Part shown: piece by piece, positions 1-8,036 of the stretch
Numbering within the stretch: the first letter of the stretch is position 1
How the letters are laid out: each line of letters opens with the position of its first letter
Assembly: GCA_014728035.1 (NCBI GenBank)
Contig: WJMJ01000071.1
Location: forward strand, 124,001 to 188,000
DNA: 64,000 bases
Direction of reading: 5' to 3'
DNA from: Promethearchaeota archaeon
GTDB taxonomy: Archaea; Asgardarchaeota; Thorarchaeia; Thorarchaeales; Thorarchaeaceae
Made by a program: the position numbers and the translations under genes
Notes under the pieces: model-generated
The model's input: the letters and a program-made list of their open reading frames with translations, nothing else
What the model was told of the DNA's origin: nothing
The model's database searches: none

Positions 1-2
1 TT

Positions 3-758
3 CCTCATATCTGGTTGGACGTTATGAAAAAAATACAGACTGGAAAATACGAAGAAGCAAAACAGCTTCAATACTCTGTTCAAACTCTTTCTAGAATTAT
101 AACACGAAATGGAGGAGCTCCTCCTGCTAAAGCAGCTCTTCGAATAATGGGTATAAATGCAGGTCATGCAAGATTACCTTTGAATACTGGTGGCACATTA
201 ACCCGCGAACTTCGAGAAGAAATAAGAATAGAGCTTGAAAAACTCGAGTTGATTAAGCCATTGCAACACCCTGAATTAGTCAAGGAAGTTGACATGAAGG
301 AGCTTGTAATGGAATATGGTCTAAATGAAGAATTCCTCTCCGACTTGAAAATCGGGAATGGCAGAAGCAATATAGTTTCAGCAAGTGTAATTTCAGGACA
401 AGCGAATGGACCTCTTGGTGAAGTTTTTGTAAAACTACTTACCACTCCTAAAATCGGCTATGAAGCCCTTTCAATAATACTCGAACCGAATCTTCGCGTA
501 CGTCCTAGTAGCTTAATGCTACCAATGCGTCAAATACGTTCTATGAGACAAGCTTCACTCTTTTATGGCCCTGTTCAATCAGGTGCTGCAAAAGCTGTTT
601 CAGAGAGTCTGAAAACTAGGATGATTCCAAAAGAGCAAGTAGAATCCAATGTAATGATTATGGCAATGGATGTAGACCTTAACTCAAGAGATCGTAGAGC
701 AATAACAAGAGCTGCGGAAGAAGCCGTTTCAGCAGCACTAGAGGAGATTTGGAGGTAG
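3..758 (+). CDS. DapA-type aldolase C-terminus fused to Fae-like domain (5' partial)
   Basis: The reading frame is open to the left window edge, so the gene is cut; an internal TTG at 15 is not a credible start because the upstream residues also align with the next gene. The first ~90 residues match the C-terminal helices of the downstream DapA-family protein (shared pattern around NGGAPPAKAALRIMGI versus NRGGGAIVKAALNMMGI). The last ~130 residues resemble formaldehyde-activating enzyme (Fae): GPLGEVFVKLL, then YEALSIILEPNLRVRP and a GPVQSGAAKAVSES segment. Fae condenses formaldehyde with tetrahydromethanopterin. The histidine expected in the first Fae strand (AH-VDLIMG in the neighbour) is replaced by serine in SNIVSASVISG, so this copy may be inactive or altered. 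Its stop lies 5 nt before the next ATG, and its last codons supply that gene's ribosome binding site, so the two are probably one operon. Confidence 0.75.
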   Translation, partial: PHIWLDVMKKIQTGKYEEAKQLQYSVQTLSRIITRNGGAPPAKAALRIMGINAGHARLPLNTGGTLTRELREEIRIELEKLELIKPLQHPELVKEVDMKELVMEYGLNEEFLSDLKIGNGRSNIVSASVISGQANGPLGEVFVKLLTTPKIGYEALSIILEPNLRVRPSSLMLPMRQIRSMRQASLFYGPVQSGAAKAVSESLKTRMIPKEQVESNVMIMAMDVDLNSRDRRAITRAAEEAVSAALEEIWR

Positions 759-763
759 ATATA

Positions 764-2239
764 ATGGTGAAAGATTTCAAATTCGAAGGTGTATTTCCCG
801 CACTTGTTACACCTTTTGATGAAAACGGAGTAAATGAAGAACAGTATCGAGCTCTTATTGACTATGTGATTAAAGCTGGTGCAACCGGAATTGTCCCATG
901 TGGTACAACAGGTGAATTTACCAGCATGAAATTTGAAGAAAAAGTTGAAGCCATTAAGATTGCTTGTGATGCTACAAAAGGACGTGTACCTGTTCTTGCT
1001 GGAACTGGTGCTGCTTATACAAATGATGCAATCAAGATTACACATCGAGCTGCTGAATTTGGTGCGGATGCTGCTTTGGTTGTTTCTCCTTATTTCTTGA
1101 AACCCACAAACAAAGAAATCTTTGAACATTATGAGAAGATAGCTAGAGCATGTGAACTACCACTTTTCCTCTATAATATTCCTCAAGTCACAGGTGTGAT
1201 GCTTGATTGGAAACTCATTGATGGACTTCGAGAGGTTGAAGGTGTTATTGGAATGAAAGATTCTAGTGGGAATCTTGTAAACCTTACTACCATTCTTGTT
1301 AGAAGGCCTGACGACTTCCAAGTTGTAATTGGACATGATGAAGTAGCCCTACCTGCATTTGCTACTGGCTGTGATGGAGCAATCCTTGCTAGTGCAAATA
1401 TATTCCCAGATCGCTATATCAAAATGCAAGCACAACTAGCTCAAGGTGACCTGAATGAAGCTCTCATTATTCAAAGGAGCATCCAAAAGACAGTTCGATT
1501 AATAGTGAATCGTGGTGGTGGTGCTATTGTTAAAGCTGCTCTTAACATGATGGGTATCCAAGTTGGAGATCCACGTCAACCGTTACTACTTGGAGATGTT
1601 CCATCCTATGATGACTTGGATGAAATCCGTACATGTCTGGAAGATCTTCTCCTCATTAAACGTGGACCTGTTAAGTTCAAGAAGGGTGATAATGTCGTCG
1701 TTGCTGAGAGCTATCCTATTGCCGTTGGTATGGTTCCTGAAATCATTACCGACTTAGAATTTATGCATGGTGAAGCACTCTGTGGTGAGGGCCAAGAAGT
1801 AGCTCATGTTGACTTGATAATGGGCCTTCGAGATGGGCCAATGCACGTGGCTGTAGAGAATGCTGGAAAAAGAGTGGAGGGATATCATTCTTCCAATGTA
1901 ATAAGCGGACTCGAACCTACTACAATATTTGCTCCAACTGTAACAATTACCCACGAAAAGCACAAAGATATGGTATACAATGTAGCACAACAAGCAGTAG
2001 TAGATGCCGTAAACCGAACAGTTACTGACCATGTACTTCCTGAAGAATTACTGAAGGATTTGGTCATTGCAGCAAATGTTTTCGTACATCCAAATGCTGT
2101 TAATCCAAAAAGAGTACATATCAATAATTTCCGAGCAGTTCGATTTGCAATCCGTAGAGCTATCGAGAAACGAGAGAGTGTTTCAGAAGTACAACTCCGC
2201 AAGGAGTCAGCTCGTCATCCCTTTGCATATCGTCCATAA
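764..2239 (+). CDS. DapA-family aldolase fused to formaldehyde-activating enzyme (Fae) domain
   Basis: Two enzymes in one chain of 491 residues. Residues ~1-290 are a DapA/NanA-superfamily class I aldolase: GTTGE at 47-51, the catalytic Tyr in YNIP (Y137) and the Schiff-base Lys in GVIGMKDSS (K165). Such enzymes join pyruvate to an aldehyde. Residues ~333-490 match Fae: GEALCGEGQEVAHVDLIMG with the conserved His (H348), GPMHVAVENAG, and a C-terminal VFVHPNAVNPKRVHINNF segment. Fae forms methylene-tetrahydromethanopterin from formaldehyde. ATG 764 is chosen because GGAGGT at 751-756 sits 7 nt upstream and the DapA start (FEGVFPALVTPF) follows; an in-frame TTG at 749 is less likely. It follows a partial paralogue of the same architecture. 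Inference: the aldolase half may release or consume formaldehyde (for example 4-hydroxy-2-oxobutanoate and pyruvate) and the Fae half may capture it. The substrate is not known. Confidence 0.88.
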   Translation: MVKDFKFEGVFPALVTPFDENGVNEEQYRALIDYVIKAGATGIVPCGTTGEFTSMKFEEKVEAIKIACDATKGRVPVLAGTGAAYTNDAIKITHRAAEFGADAALVVSPYFLKPTNKEIFEHYEKIARACELPLFLYNIPQVTGVMLDWKLIDGLREVEGVIGMKDSSGNLVNLTTILVRRPDDFQVVIGHDEVALPAFATGCDGAILASANIFPDRYIKMQAQLAQGDLNEALIIQRSIQKTVRLIVNRGGGAIVKAALNMMGIQVGDPRQPLLLGDVPSYDDLDEIRTCLEDLLLIKRGPVKFKKGDNVVVAESYPIAVGMVPEIITDLEFMHGEALCGEGQEVAHVDLIMGLRDGPMHVAVENAGKRVEGYHSSNVISGLEPTTIFAPTVTITHEKHKDMVYNVAQQAVVDAVNRTVTDHVLPEELLKDLVIAANVFVHPNAVNPKRVHINNFRAVRFAIRRAIEKRESVSEVQLRKESARHPFAYRP

Positions 2240-2266
2240 AAACTAGCATAGAAAAGTTCATGTATG

Positions 2267-2318
2267 GTGTGGTGAAATAACATAATATCAGCATCTCTGA
2301 AATCGTTTATCACCACAC
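2267..2318. promoter_or_regulatory. Inverted repeat upstream of a TATA box
   Basis: GTGTGGTGA at 2267-2275 and TCACCACAC at 2310-2318 are a perfect 9-bp inverted repeat separated by 34 nt. The right arm ends 9 nt before a TATA-like box. It could be a two-site operator for the gene at 2355, or a stem-loop at the end of the aldolase-Fae transcript. No clear T-run follows, which argues mildly against a terminator. Confidence 0.4.
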
Positions 2319-2327
2319 GATACAGTC

Positions 2328-2338
2328 TTTAAATAATA
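2328..2338 (+). promoter_or_regulatory. Archaeal TATA box
   Basis: TTTAAATAATA lies about 27 nt before ATG 2355, the spacing expected for a leaderless archaeal transcript beginning at that ATG. Confidence 0.5.
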
Positions 2339-2354
2339 CAATGCCGTGAATATC

Positions 2355-2561
2355 ATGCCAAGAAAATACAGTGATCAAATTAAGGATATTCTCAACAATA
2401 TGACCAGGGCCGAGATTGAAAATTTCGTACAAGAAGGGGAAGAAATCGTATTGGAAATAAATTCTGAATCTATTGTCCTAAGTCGAAGAAAAGAGATTAT
2501 TTCTGCAAAAGCTCTATCTTCATCTGAGAGAGGATTTCAGTATCGCCTCCCAAAAGAATGA
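2355..2561 (+). CDS. Small hypothetical protein, 68 aa
   Basis: A short reading frame of 68 residues. ATG 2355 is preferred over the in-frame GTG at 2346 because a TATA box sits ~27 nt upstream, suggesting leaderless initiation. The protein has a basic N-terminus (MPRKYSDQIKDIL) and a predicted helix followed by alternating short strands (EEIVLEINSESIVLSRRK). This pattern is faintly like the small appended domain (DUF5915-type) at the C-terminus of archaeal isoleucyl-tRNA synthetase, but the resemblance is weak and no function is assigned. It stands alone between the aldolase-Fae operon and a gene-poor stretch. Confidence 0.55.
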   Translation: MPRKYSDQIKDILNNMTRAEIENFVQEGEEIVLEINSESIVLSRRKEIISAKALSSSERGFQYRLPKE

Positions 2562-3223
2562 CCATTTGTTTAGTAGCTTTCTTCTTTTTCAACAGTTAAA
2601 TCATCCGGATTTCGAGATTTTTGATATTTCGAAATACACCTTGTCAAAATGCGTCACAGTTGCATTCTATGGTACTTTGGAATTCAAAATCTACTACCGT
2701 TCGTATAAATAACCCAGTGTGAATATGAAAATAAAACGCAATCTCTCTCAAATCGCGTCACTACCAAACTTTGGAGAATTAGTCCATGGCCGAGGTCCAT
2801 AAATATAGTACATTAAACGCCTTAAAAAACCCGAGAGAGAAAGCTACACTCAACACAAAAGACGGGGATATTGATGTTGTTTCATACTATCTATTTCTCA
2901 ACTATCCCTTACCCGGACTAATCGAAGCTAGCATTTTGCAAACTTCAATGAATGAGATGACATTATTCCATTGCTAATGTGTTGATGGGACCATTATGGA
3001 CCCGGCCACCTTTTCTAAAAGAGAGCAGGCCTCAGACTGCTCTTGAGCAATCATTCCATTTCAGGTCAAACAGGGGTAATTTCATCATTGGCCTGCATTT
3101 CTAATAGTATCGAATAGCTACAAAAACATAGGGGAATGTAACCACAGGTGAAAACTTTGTCCAAGTTTTGCACAACGGGAATGTTCTTAGACAAGTACTC
3201 TTCTAGTAATCTATGTGGTTTTC
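2562..3223. other. Gene-poor interval of about 660 bp
   Basis: No convincing gene. A TATA-like TATAAATA near 2704 is followed by ATG 2725 opening an 18-codon frame (MKIKRNLSQIASLPNFGE...). A second ATG at 2786, preceded by TTGGAGAA, opens a 63-codon frame (2786-2977) of unremarkable composition. Neither resembles a known family. The stretch may carry a promoter and a decayed or very small gene. Confidence 0.4.
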
Positions 3224-4357
3224 ATGGTCGATGAAAAAAGAATGATAAAACTCCTTAGAGATTTGATTCAAACCAACTCTGAGAGTCCACCTGGTCGAGA
3301 AGTTGACGTTGCTAATGTACTAAAACAACATATGGCAGATTTTGGAATTGGGTGCAAGTCTGTTGGCCCCTCAGATAGACCGAATCTGATTTTTTTCACT
3401 CATGAGAACACATTAGGCCCTCTGGTAATTCATGGCCACATGGATACTGTCCCAGCTGGACCTTTAGAAAATTGGTCTCATGATCCTTTTGCTGGAAAGA
3501 TAGTTGGAAACAAGCTTTATGGGCGAGGTGCATGTGATATGAAAGGCCCTGTCACAGCCTTAGTAGAAACAATGATACTTTATGCTCAAGAAAAGCACGA
3601 AACACCTCTTGTGATGTTAGCAACTTCAGATGAAGAGAGTGGTTGTTCTGGTGCAGAAGAGGTAGCTGCGAGTGGAATATTATCTGGAGTGAAATATGGG
3701 ATATGTGCAGAACCTACAAGTCTAGATGTACTTGTTGGTGAAAAAGGGATGTTTTGGTCCAAAATTGTTGCTAGTGGTAAATCTGCACATGGATCTCGTC
3801 CTGAAGAAGGCATCAACGCAATTGCATTAGCTGTCAAAGGGCTTGAATGTATAACTCAGAAGGCATTTCCATACACAACTGATGAATTACTAGGCACTCC
3901 TACATTGAATGTTGGTATGATAAATGGGGGTATTAAAATCAATGTTGTTCCAGATTCTTGTGAGATTCACCTGGATATGAGAATTGTAAAAGGTCAGACA
4001 ACCGAAGATGTTATGGAACAAATTCGAGAACGGTTTAATGACGCAGGTCTTTCTGAGCGAGTTAAAATTGAATATATTCATGGTAAACCCGCAGTTTCAA
4101 CACCTATAGACAGTCCGATTGTTGATGCAAGTCTTGCTGCAGTGGAGAAGGTTACAGGGTCGAGACCAACACCATATGCTGCCACATATGGAACTGATTG
4201 TTCAGTCCTTCAACCAAAGATTGGAATAACCAATGTAATCTGTGGACCAGGATCAATAGAGCAGGCACATCAACCTGACGAGTTCATAAATCTTGAACAG
4301 ATGTATCAATCTGTGGATGTGTATCTTGAAATTGCAAGTCAAATCCTCAAACCATAG
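3224..4357 (+). CDS. M20-family metallopeptidase (ArgE/DapE/ACY1 type)
   Basis: A zinc amidohydrolase of the M20 family, which removes acyl groups from amino acids or short peptides in the cytoplasm. Seen: the first zinc ligand region IHGHMDTVPAG (H72), GRGACDMKG (D105, bridging Asp), TSDEES (E137 as general base and E138 as ligand), CAEPTS, and a C-terminal AHQPDEF with the last His ligand. The dimerisation lid contains GKSAHGSRPEEGINAI. Length 377 residues is normal for ArgE/DapE. ATG 3224 is preferred to GTG 3215. The exact substrate (acetylornithine, succinyl-diaminopimelate, or another acyl amino acid) cannot be read from the sequence. It converges on larB with only 7 nt between stops. 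Confidence 0.85.
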   Translation: MVDEKRMIKLLRDLIQTNSESPPGREVDVANVLKQHMADFGIGCKSVGPSDRPNLIFFTHENTLGPLVIHGHMDTVPAGPLENWSHDPFAGKIVGNKLYGRGACDMKGPVTALVETMILYAQEKHETPLVMLATSDEESGCSGAEEVAASGILSGVKYGICAEPTSLDVLVGEKGMFWSKIVASGKSAHGSRPEEGINAIALAVKGLECITQKAFPYTTDELLGTPTLNVGMINGGIKINVVPDSCEIHLDMRIVKGQTTEDVMEQIRERFNDAGLSERVKIEYIHGKPAVSTPIDSPIVDASLAAVEKVTGSRPTPYAATYGTDCSVLQPKIGITNVICGPGSIEQAHQPDEFINLEQMYQSVDVYLEIASQILKP

Positions 4358-4364
4358 AATAAGC

Positions 4365-5141
4365 TTACTTTACACATTTTCTAGCGATAAGCGCAGCAAA
4401 TGAACCCGCCCCTAATCCATTTCCAATATTTACTACTGCTAATCCTGGAGCACAGGATTGTAACATTGAAGCAAGTGCAGTTTCTCCTTTACCTCCATGG
4501 CCATAACCTGTTGGAATTGGCACACCGATGACAGGGGCATTTACAAGTGAAGCAACAACAGTAGGTAGAGCGCCTTCCATTCCCGCCAACACCACGACTG
4601 CTGAAACATCTTCCTGTACTATTTTCTTAATGGGCTCAACTAATCGATGGATACCCGCAACACCCACATCAAAAAATGAAATTGTATCGACCCCCATAAC
4701 TTTCGCAACGAGAATTGCCTCCCATGCATAAGGGATATCAGAAGTACCTGCAGTCATTACGGCAATTTTTCCCTTAATTTCTGGTGGGACCCATTTTTCA
4801 GAGCTTGCTAATACAGTATAATGCTGACCTGCTCCTTTTGCATCAATTGTATACTCTTCTAAATTCTCTTGAAGTGTTTGCAATTTTTCAGGACTGACCC
4901 GAGTCATTAAAGCATATCCAGAATTCTCAATCATTGATTTAGCAATCGCAACCAAATCTTCTCCATTTTTCGATTCTGAAAAAACCACTTCAGGAATTCC
5001 ACTTCTCTCTTCTCGAGCACCATCGATTCGAGCTAAATCCCCAATTACTCCGATTGACAATTCTTTTAATTGTTTTTCTGCTTCTGCTTGCGATATCTTT
5101 CCCTCTACTAAATCTCGTAGAATTGTCTTTGTGGATTTCAT
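4365..5141 (-). CDS. larB: LarB, nickel-pincer cofactor biosynthesis protein
   Basis: LarB carboxylates and hydrolyses nicotinic acid adenine dinucleotide in the synthesis of the nickel-pincer nucleotide used by lactate racemase and related enzymes. The C-terminal half is a PurE-like fold with the typical MTAGTSDIPYAWEA segment and VLAGMEGALPTVVASLV. The N-terminal part has the family signature around ARIDGAREERSGIPEVVFSE. Length 258 residues is usual. ATG 5141 is taken; GTG 5147 is two codons upstream. LarC and LarE are not in the window, so the cofactor pathway must be completed elsewhere. It is transcribed divergently from the membrane protein at 5238. Confidence 0.88.
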   Translation of the reverse strand: MKSTKTILRDLVEGKISQAEAEKQLKELSIGVIGDLARIDGAREERSGIPEVVFSESKNGEDLVAIAKSMIENSGYALMTRVSPEKLQTLQENLEEYTIDAKGAGQHYTVLASSEKWVPPEIKGKIAVMTAGTSDIPYAWEAILVAKVMGVDTISFFDVGVAGIHRLVEPIKKIVQEDVSAVVVLAGMEGALPTVVASLVNAPVIGVPIPTGYGHGGKGETALASMLQSCAPGLAVVNIGNGLGAGSFAALIARKCVK

Positions 5142-5237
5142 TTTCACTTCAACTGCTACTTTAACGCAAGAGAGAAACCTTAAAGTTAGTGTTCTAAGTC
5201 AATCTTGGTATACCCATATGAATAGAGGGGTCAAAAT

Positions 5238-5759
5238 ATGCAACTTGAAGGAATTTTTAATCTCTTGCTCAATCCGCTGGTGTTAATTTTACTAGTGGGT
5301 ATTATTGTCATTTTGATTGTTGCTGTATCTCGTCGTGGTCCAAAGGTTCCACTGGGTCCACCTATTCTTAAAATACTAGTTAAAATGAAATCTGCTGTTG
5401 AAAAAGGAAGCAAAGTGGATGTACCAATTGCCAAAACCCGTCAGCAACTAATTACTGAAACATTTGAGCCCAAATTGCAAGAAGCTGGCATTGAGCTTCC
5501 AAAGAAAGGGGGTTACATTCCTCTTGTAGCTAGTAGTGATTTGTCTCAGAAGCTTGTGGAATACAAAGAACAAACTGGAAAGTTTGATGATGATGAAATC
5601 GAAGCAACGATTGAAGGCATTCATGCAGCGGAAACTGAAAAGGAAGTAGACGATATTGCTGAAACTGTTTCTGATCATCTTGGATTAAGCGATAGTCAGA
5701 AACAAGAACTTGGACATTTAGCTCGTGAAGAATGGAATCGTCACAAGGATTCCGAGTAA
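5238..5759 (+). CDS. Single-pass membrane protein of unknown function
   Basis: A 173-residue protein with one hydrophobic helix near the N-terminus (residues ~9-30, LLNPLVLILLVGIIVILIVA) followed by SRRGPK, so the rest should face the cytoplasm. The soluble part is charged and helical, rich in Glu and Asp toward the end (DDDEIEATIEGIHAAETEKEV). No family is recognised. AGAGGGGT lies ~8 nt upstream of ATG 5238. The AlaX gene starts 18 nt after its stop in the same direction, so the two are probably co-transcribed. Confidence 0.75.
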   Translation: MQLEGIFNLLLNPLVLILLVGIIVILIVAVSRRGPKVPLGPPILKILVKMKSAVEKGSKVDVPIAKTRQQLITETFEPKLQEAGIELPKKGGYIPLVASSDLSQKLVEYKEQTGKFDDDEIEATIEGIHAAETEKEVDDIAETVSDHLGLSDSQKQELGHLAREEWNRHKDSE

Positions 5760-5777
5760 CTTGATTGAAGTGATATT

Positions 5778-6509
5778 TTGACCCAACCCCTCTACATGAA
5801 AGATAATTATCTTCAAGAGTTTGATGCAGTCATTACTGCAATTACTGAAAAAGGAGTAATTCTTGATAGATCCGCATTCTATCCTGAAAGCGGAGGACAA
5901 AGCGGAGACAAGGGGAAATTATTGACCACCTCAAAGGAGTATGAGGTAAAAACAACCAAGAAACGAAATGGGATGGTAGAACATAGAGTCGACACTCTTG
6001 AGGACCTAGAAGTTGGTGCCAAAATACACGGAATTCTTGATTGGAGTTGGCGATATGAATGTATGAGGTTTCATACCTGTCAACATATACTCTCTCGATA
6101 TTTGCAGTTGAATTATGACCTGGTCACCGTTGGTAATATGATTAAGCCTGGTGAAAGCCGAGCTGATTACTCTCCTCTCAATGATTTTCCTGATGATATG
6201 AAAGCAAAGGTCGAGGCTGGAGTGAATGAGATTCTTTCTCATGATTTGGATGTGGTAACCAAGTTCATGCCTCGCGAAACCGCAATCTCTTATCTTAGAG
6301 AGAAGGGGTATCAGACTAGGTATTTGGAGATGGTTCCCAAACACGTCAAGGAATTTAGAGTTCTTTTGATTGGGGATTATGATGCTGCATCTTGTGCTGG
6401 CACACACGTTAAAAATACCAGTGAGATTGGTCATATCAAACTGAACAAGAACAAGAATGTTGGTGCTAATAAGCAAAGAATCTATTTTAGCCTCTTAGAA
6501 TCTATGTGA
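5778..6509 (+). CDS. alaX: AlaX-type alanyl-tRNA editing protein
   Basis: A free-standing editing domain that hydrolyses mischarged Ser- or Gly-tRNA(Ala). Seen: the zinc motifs HxxxH (H99-TCQ-H103) and CxxxH (C206-AGT-H210), the latter in the family signature ASCAGTHVKNTSEIG, and the N-terminal SAFYPESGGQSGDKG motif typical of AlaRS/AlaX proteins. Length 243 residues fits the medium AlaX-M class. TTG 5778 is chosen because the residues before the ATG at 5796 (LYMKDNYLQEFDA) belong to the conserved N-terminus. Confidence 0.9.
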   Translation: MTQPLYMKDNYLQEFDAVITAITEKGVILDRSAFYPESGGQSGDKGKLLTTSKEYEVKTTKKRNGMVEHRVDTLEDLEVGAKIHGILDWSWRYECMRFHTCQHILSRYLQLNYDLVTVGNMIKPGESRADYSPLNDFPDDMKAKVEAGVNEILSHDLDVVTKFMPRETAISYLREKGYQTRYLEMVPKHVKEFRVLLIGDYDAASCAGTHVKNTSEIGHIKLNKNKNVGANKQRIYFSLLESM

Positions 6510-6574
6510 GTACAGTGTTGAGTATTTGCCAACAGTTTTATCAAGAATATTACACAGAATGAATTGACTGCATA

Positions 6575-7870
6575 ATGAAAGCTCTAGTACTTACTGCCGG
6601 CAAAGGTCGTCGCCTTATGCCTCTTACCTCAAATAGGTCAAAATCTATGTTGATGATTGCTGGTCATCCCGTGCTGCAATATATAATTGAGAGTTTAAAG
6701 GAAAACAATATTCACGAACTCGTTGTCGTTGTGGGTCATGGTCGTGAAGAAATCATCGATTATTTTGAAATGGGGGCTGACCACGATATCAGCATCCGTT
6801 ATGTTATCCAACATGAGCAAAAAGGTGTCGAACACGCGATTCTATCTGCGTATAATGATTTGGAAAATGAAGAGGAGTTCCTTCTAGTAAATGGTGACGT
6901 TTTGGTTGAGCCTGATATGGTTACTAGAACACTAAACAATCATAGGACAATGAACTCTGATGTAACGATGTTAGTCACTCTTGTTTCCAATCCACAGCAA
7001 TTTGGAACCGTCAAAATTGGACGTAATGGAATTGTTGAACGACTCGTTGAAAAAGGAGGGTCCGATAGATATGTCAGTAATTATGCAGTTGCTGGTGTTT
7101 CTGTTTTTAACATTGAAATTCTTGAGTTACTAGAGAAATACAAAACTATGGAACATGCAATCGAGAATATGATAGAATCCAAGAAGACTGTAGCAGCTGC
7201 AGTCTGGGAGAAGGAATGGGCTGAATTCACGTGGCCATGGGATATTTTGAAAGCCAATCAGATTGTTTTAGACCGCCAACTAAGAGGATATGGGAGTTTC
7301 ATTGCAGAATCTGCAGAAATACACAAGAATGTTGTTCTTGAAGGTCCCGTTTTCATTGATGAGGGTAGCATAATTCGTCCTGGTACCACCATAAGAGGTC
7401 CTGTTCATATCGGAAAACGTGTATATGTTGGAAACAACTCATTGGTCCGAGAGTATACAAGTCTGTCTGATGGCGTGCACATTGGCTATTCTGTAGAACT
7501 ACGGAATAGTATGGTGTTTGAACGAGTAAATATTGGCAGAATGACTTATCTTGCGGACTCAATAGTAGGTTCTGATACATGTATCGAGGCTGGTGTTCAA
7601 CTTTGGAATTGGCGTCCATCTGGTGCTCCTTTGTTCCTCGAAAATGGCGAGGAAAAAATTCGTGTTCCACTTACTAAGATGGGAGCAATGATTGGAGACC
7701 AAGTTGTAATAGGAGTTAACACATCTATTTATCCAGCGACTAGAATCGGAGAAGGAACTATTATCGACCCAAGTTGTGTGATCGATAAAGATATTCCTCC
7801 AAGAAGTAAGGTATCTGTGACCCAGACAATGATTGTTGAACCTCTTGATAATGAAGAAAATTTGGTATAA
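6575..7870 (+). CDS. Sugar-phosphate nucleotidyltransferase with left-handed beta-helix (GlmU-like)
   Basis: A two-domain enzyme of 431 residues that makes nucleotide sugars. Residues ~1-235 are the nucleotidyltransferase: LTAGKGRRLMPLTSNRSKSM is the nucleotide-binding and metal signature, and EFLLVNGDVLVE carries the metal-binding Asp. From ~250 onward, hexapeptide-type repeats (IFIDEGSIIRPGTTIRGPVHIG and similar) form a left-handed beta-helix, as in archaeal GlmU-like proteins that also acetylate glucosamine-1-phosphate. The sugar and nucleotide cannot be fixed from sequence. ATG 6575 begins directly with the conserved MKALVLTAGKG, so the start is secure. Confidence 0.87.
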   Translation: MKALVLTAGKGRRLMPLTSNRSKSMLMIAGHPVLQYIIESLKENNIHELVVVVGHGREEIIDYFEMGADHDISIRYVIQHEQKGVEHAILSAYNDLENEEEFLLVNGDVLVEPDMVTRTLNNHRTMNSDVTMLVTLVSNPQQFGTVKIGRNGIVERLVEKGGSDRYVSNYAVAGVSVFNIEILELLEKYKTMEHAIENMIESKKTVAAAVWEKEWAEFTWPWDILKANQIVLDRQLRGYGSFIAESAEIHKNVVLEGPVFIDEGSIIRPGTTIRGPVHIGKRVYVGNNSLVREYTSLSDGVHIGYSVELRNSMVFERVNIGRMTYLADSIVGSDTCIEAGVQLWNWRPSGAPLFLENGEEKIRVPLTKMGAMIGDQVVIGVNTSIYPATRIGEGTIIDPSCVIDKDIPPRSKVSVTQTMIVEPLDNEENLV

Positions 7871-8036
7871 GGTATTAATTCTAATGTCCACCGAAACAAC
7901 TATTCGGATTATTATATTGTTAGATTGATGTATTGTTCAAAAATTACTAATTAGAAGTAGTGCAATGATTATGTTTTTAAGTTGAACTCAGAGAGTTGCG
8001 TTGACTTCAATCAAATACCTAGGAGACATAATACGA

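Noticed and set aside
575..1129. Minus-strand frame opposite the aldolase-Fae genes
   Set aside because: Shadow of two strongly supported coding sequences; Cys/Ser-rich without a known pattern.
2786..2977. 63-codon frame in the gene-poor interval
   Set aside because: An RBS-like site exists, but length, composition and lack of any resemblance do not support a CDS call; noted only within the interval entry.
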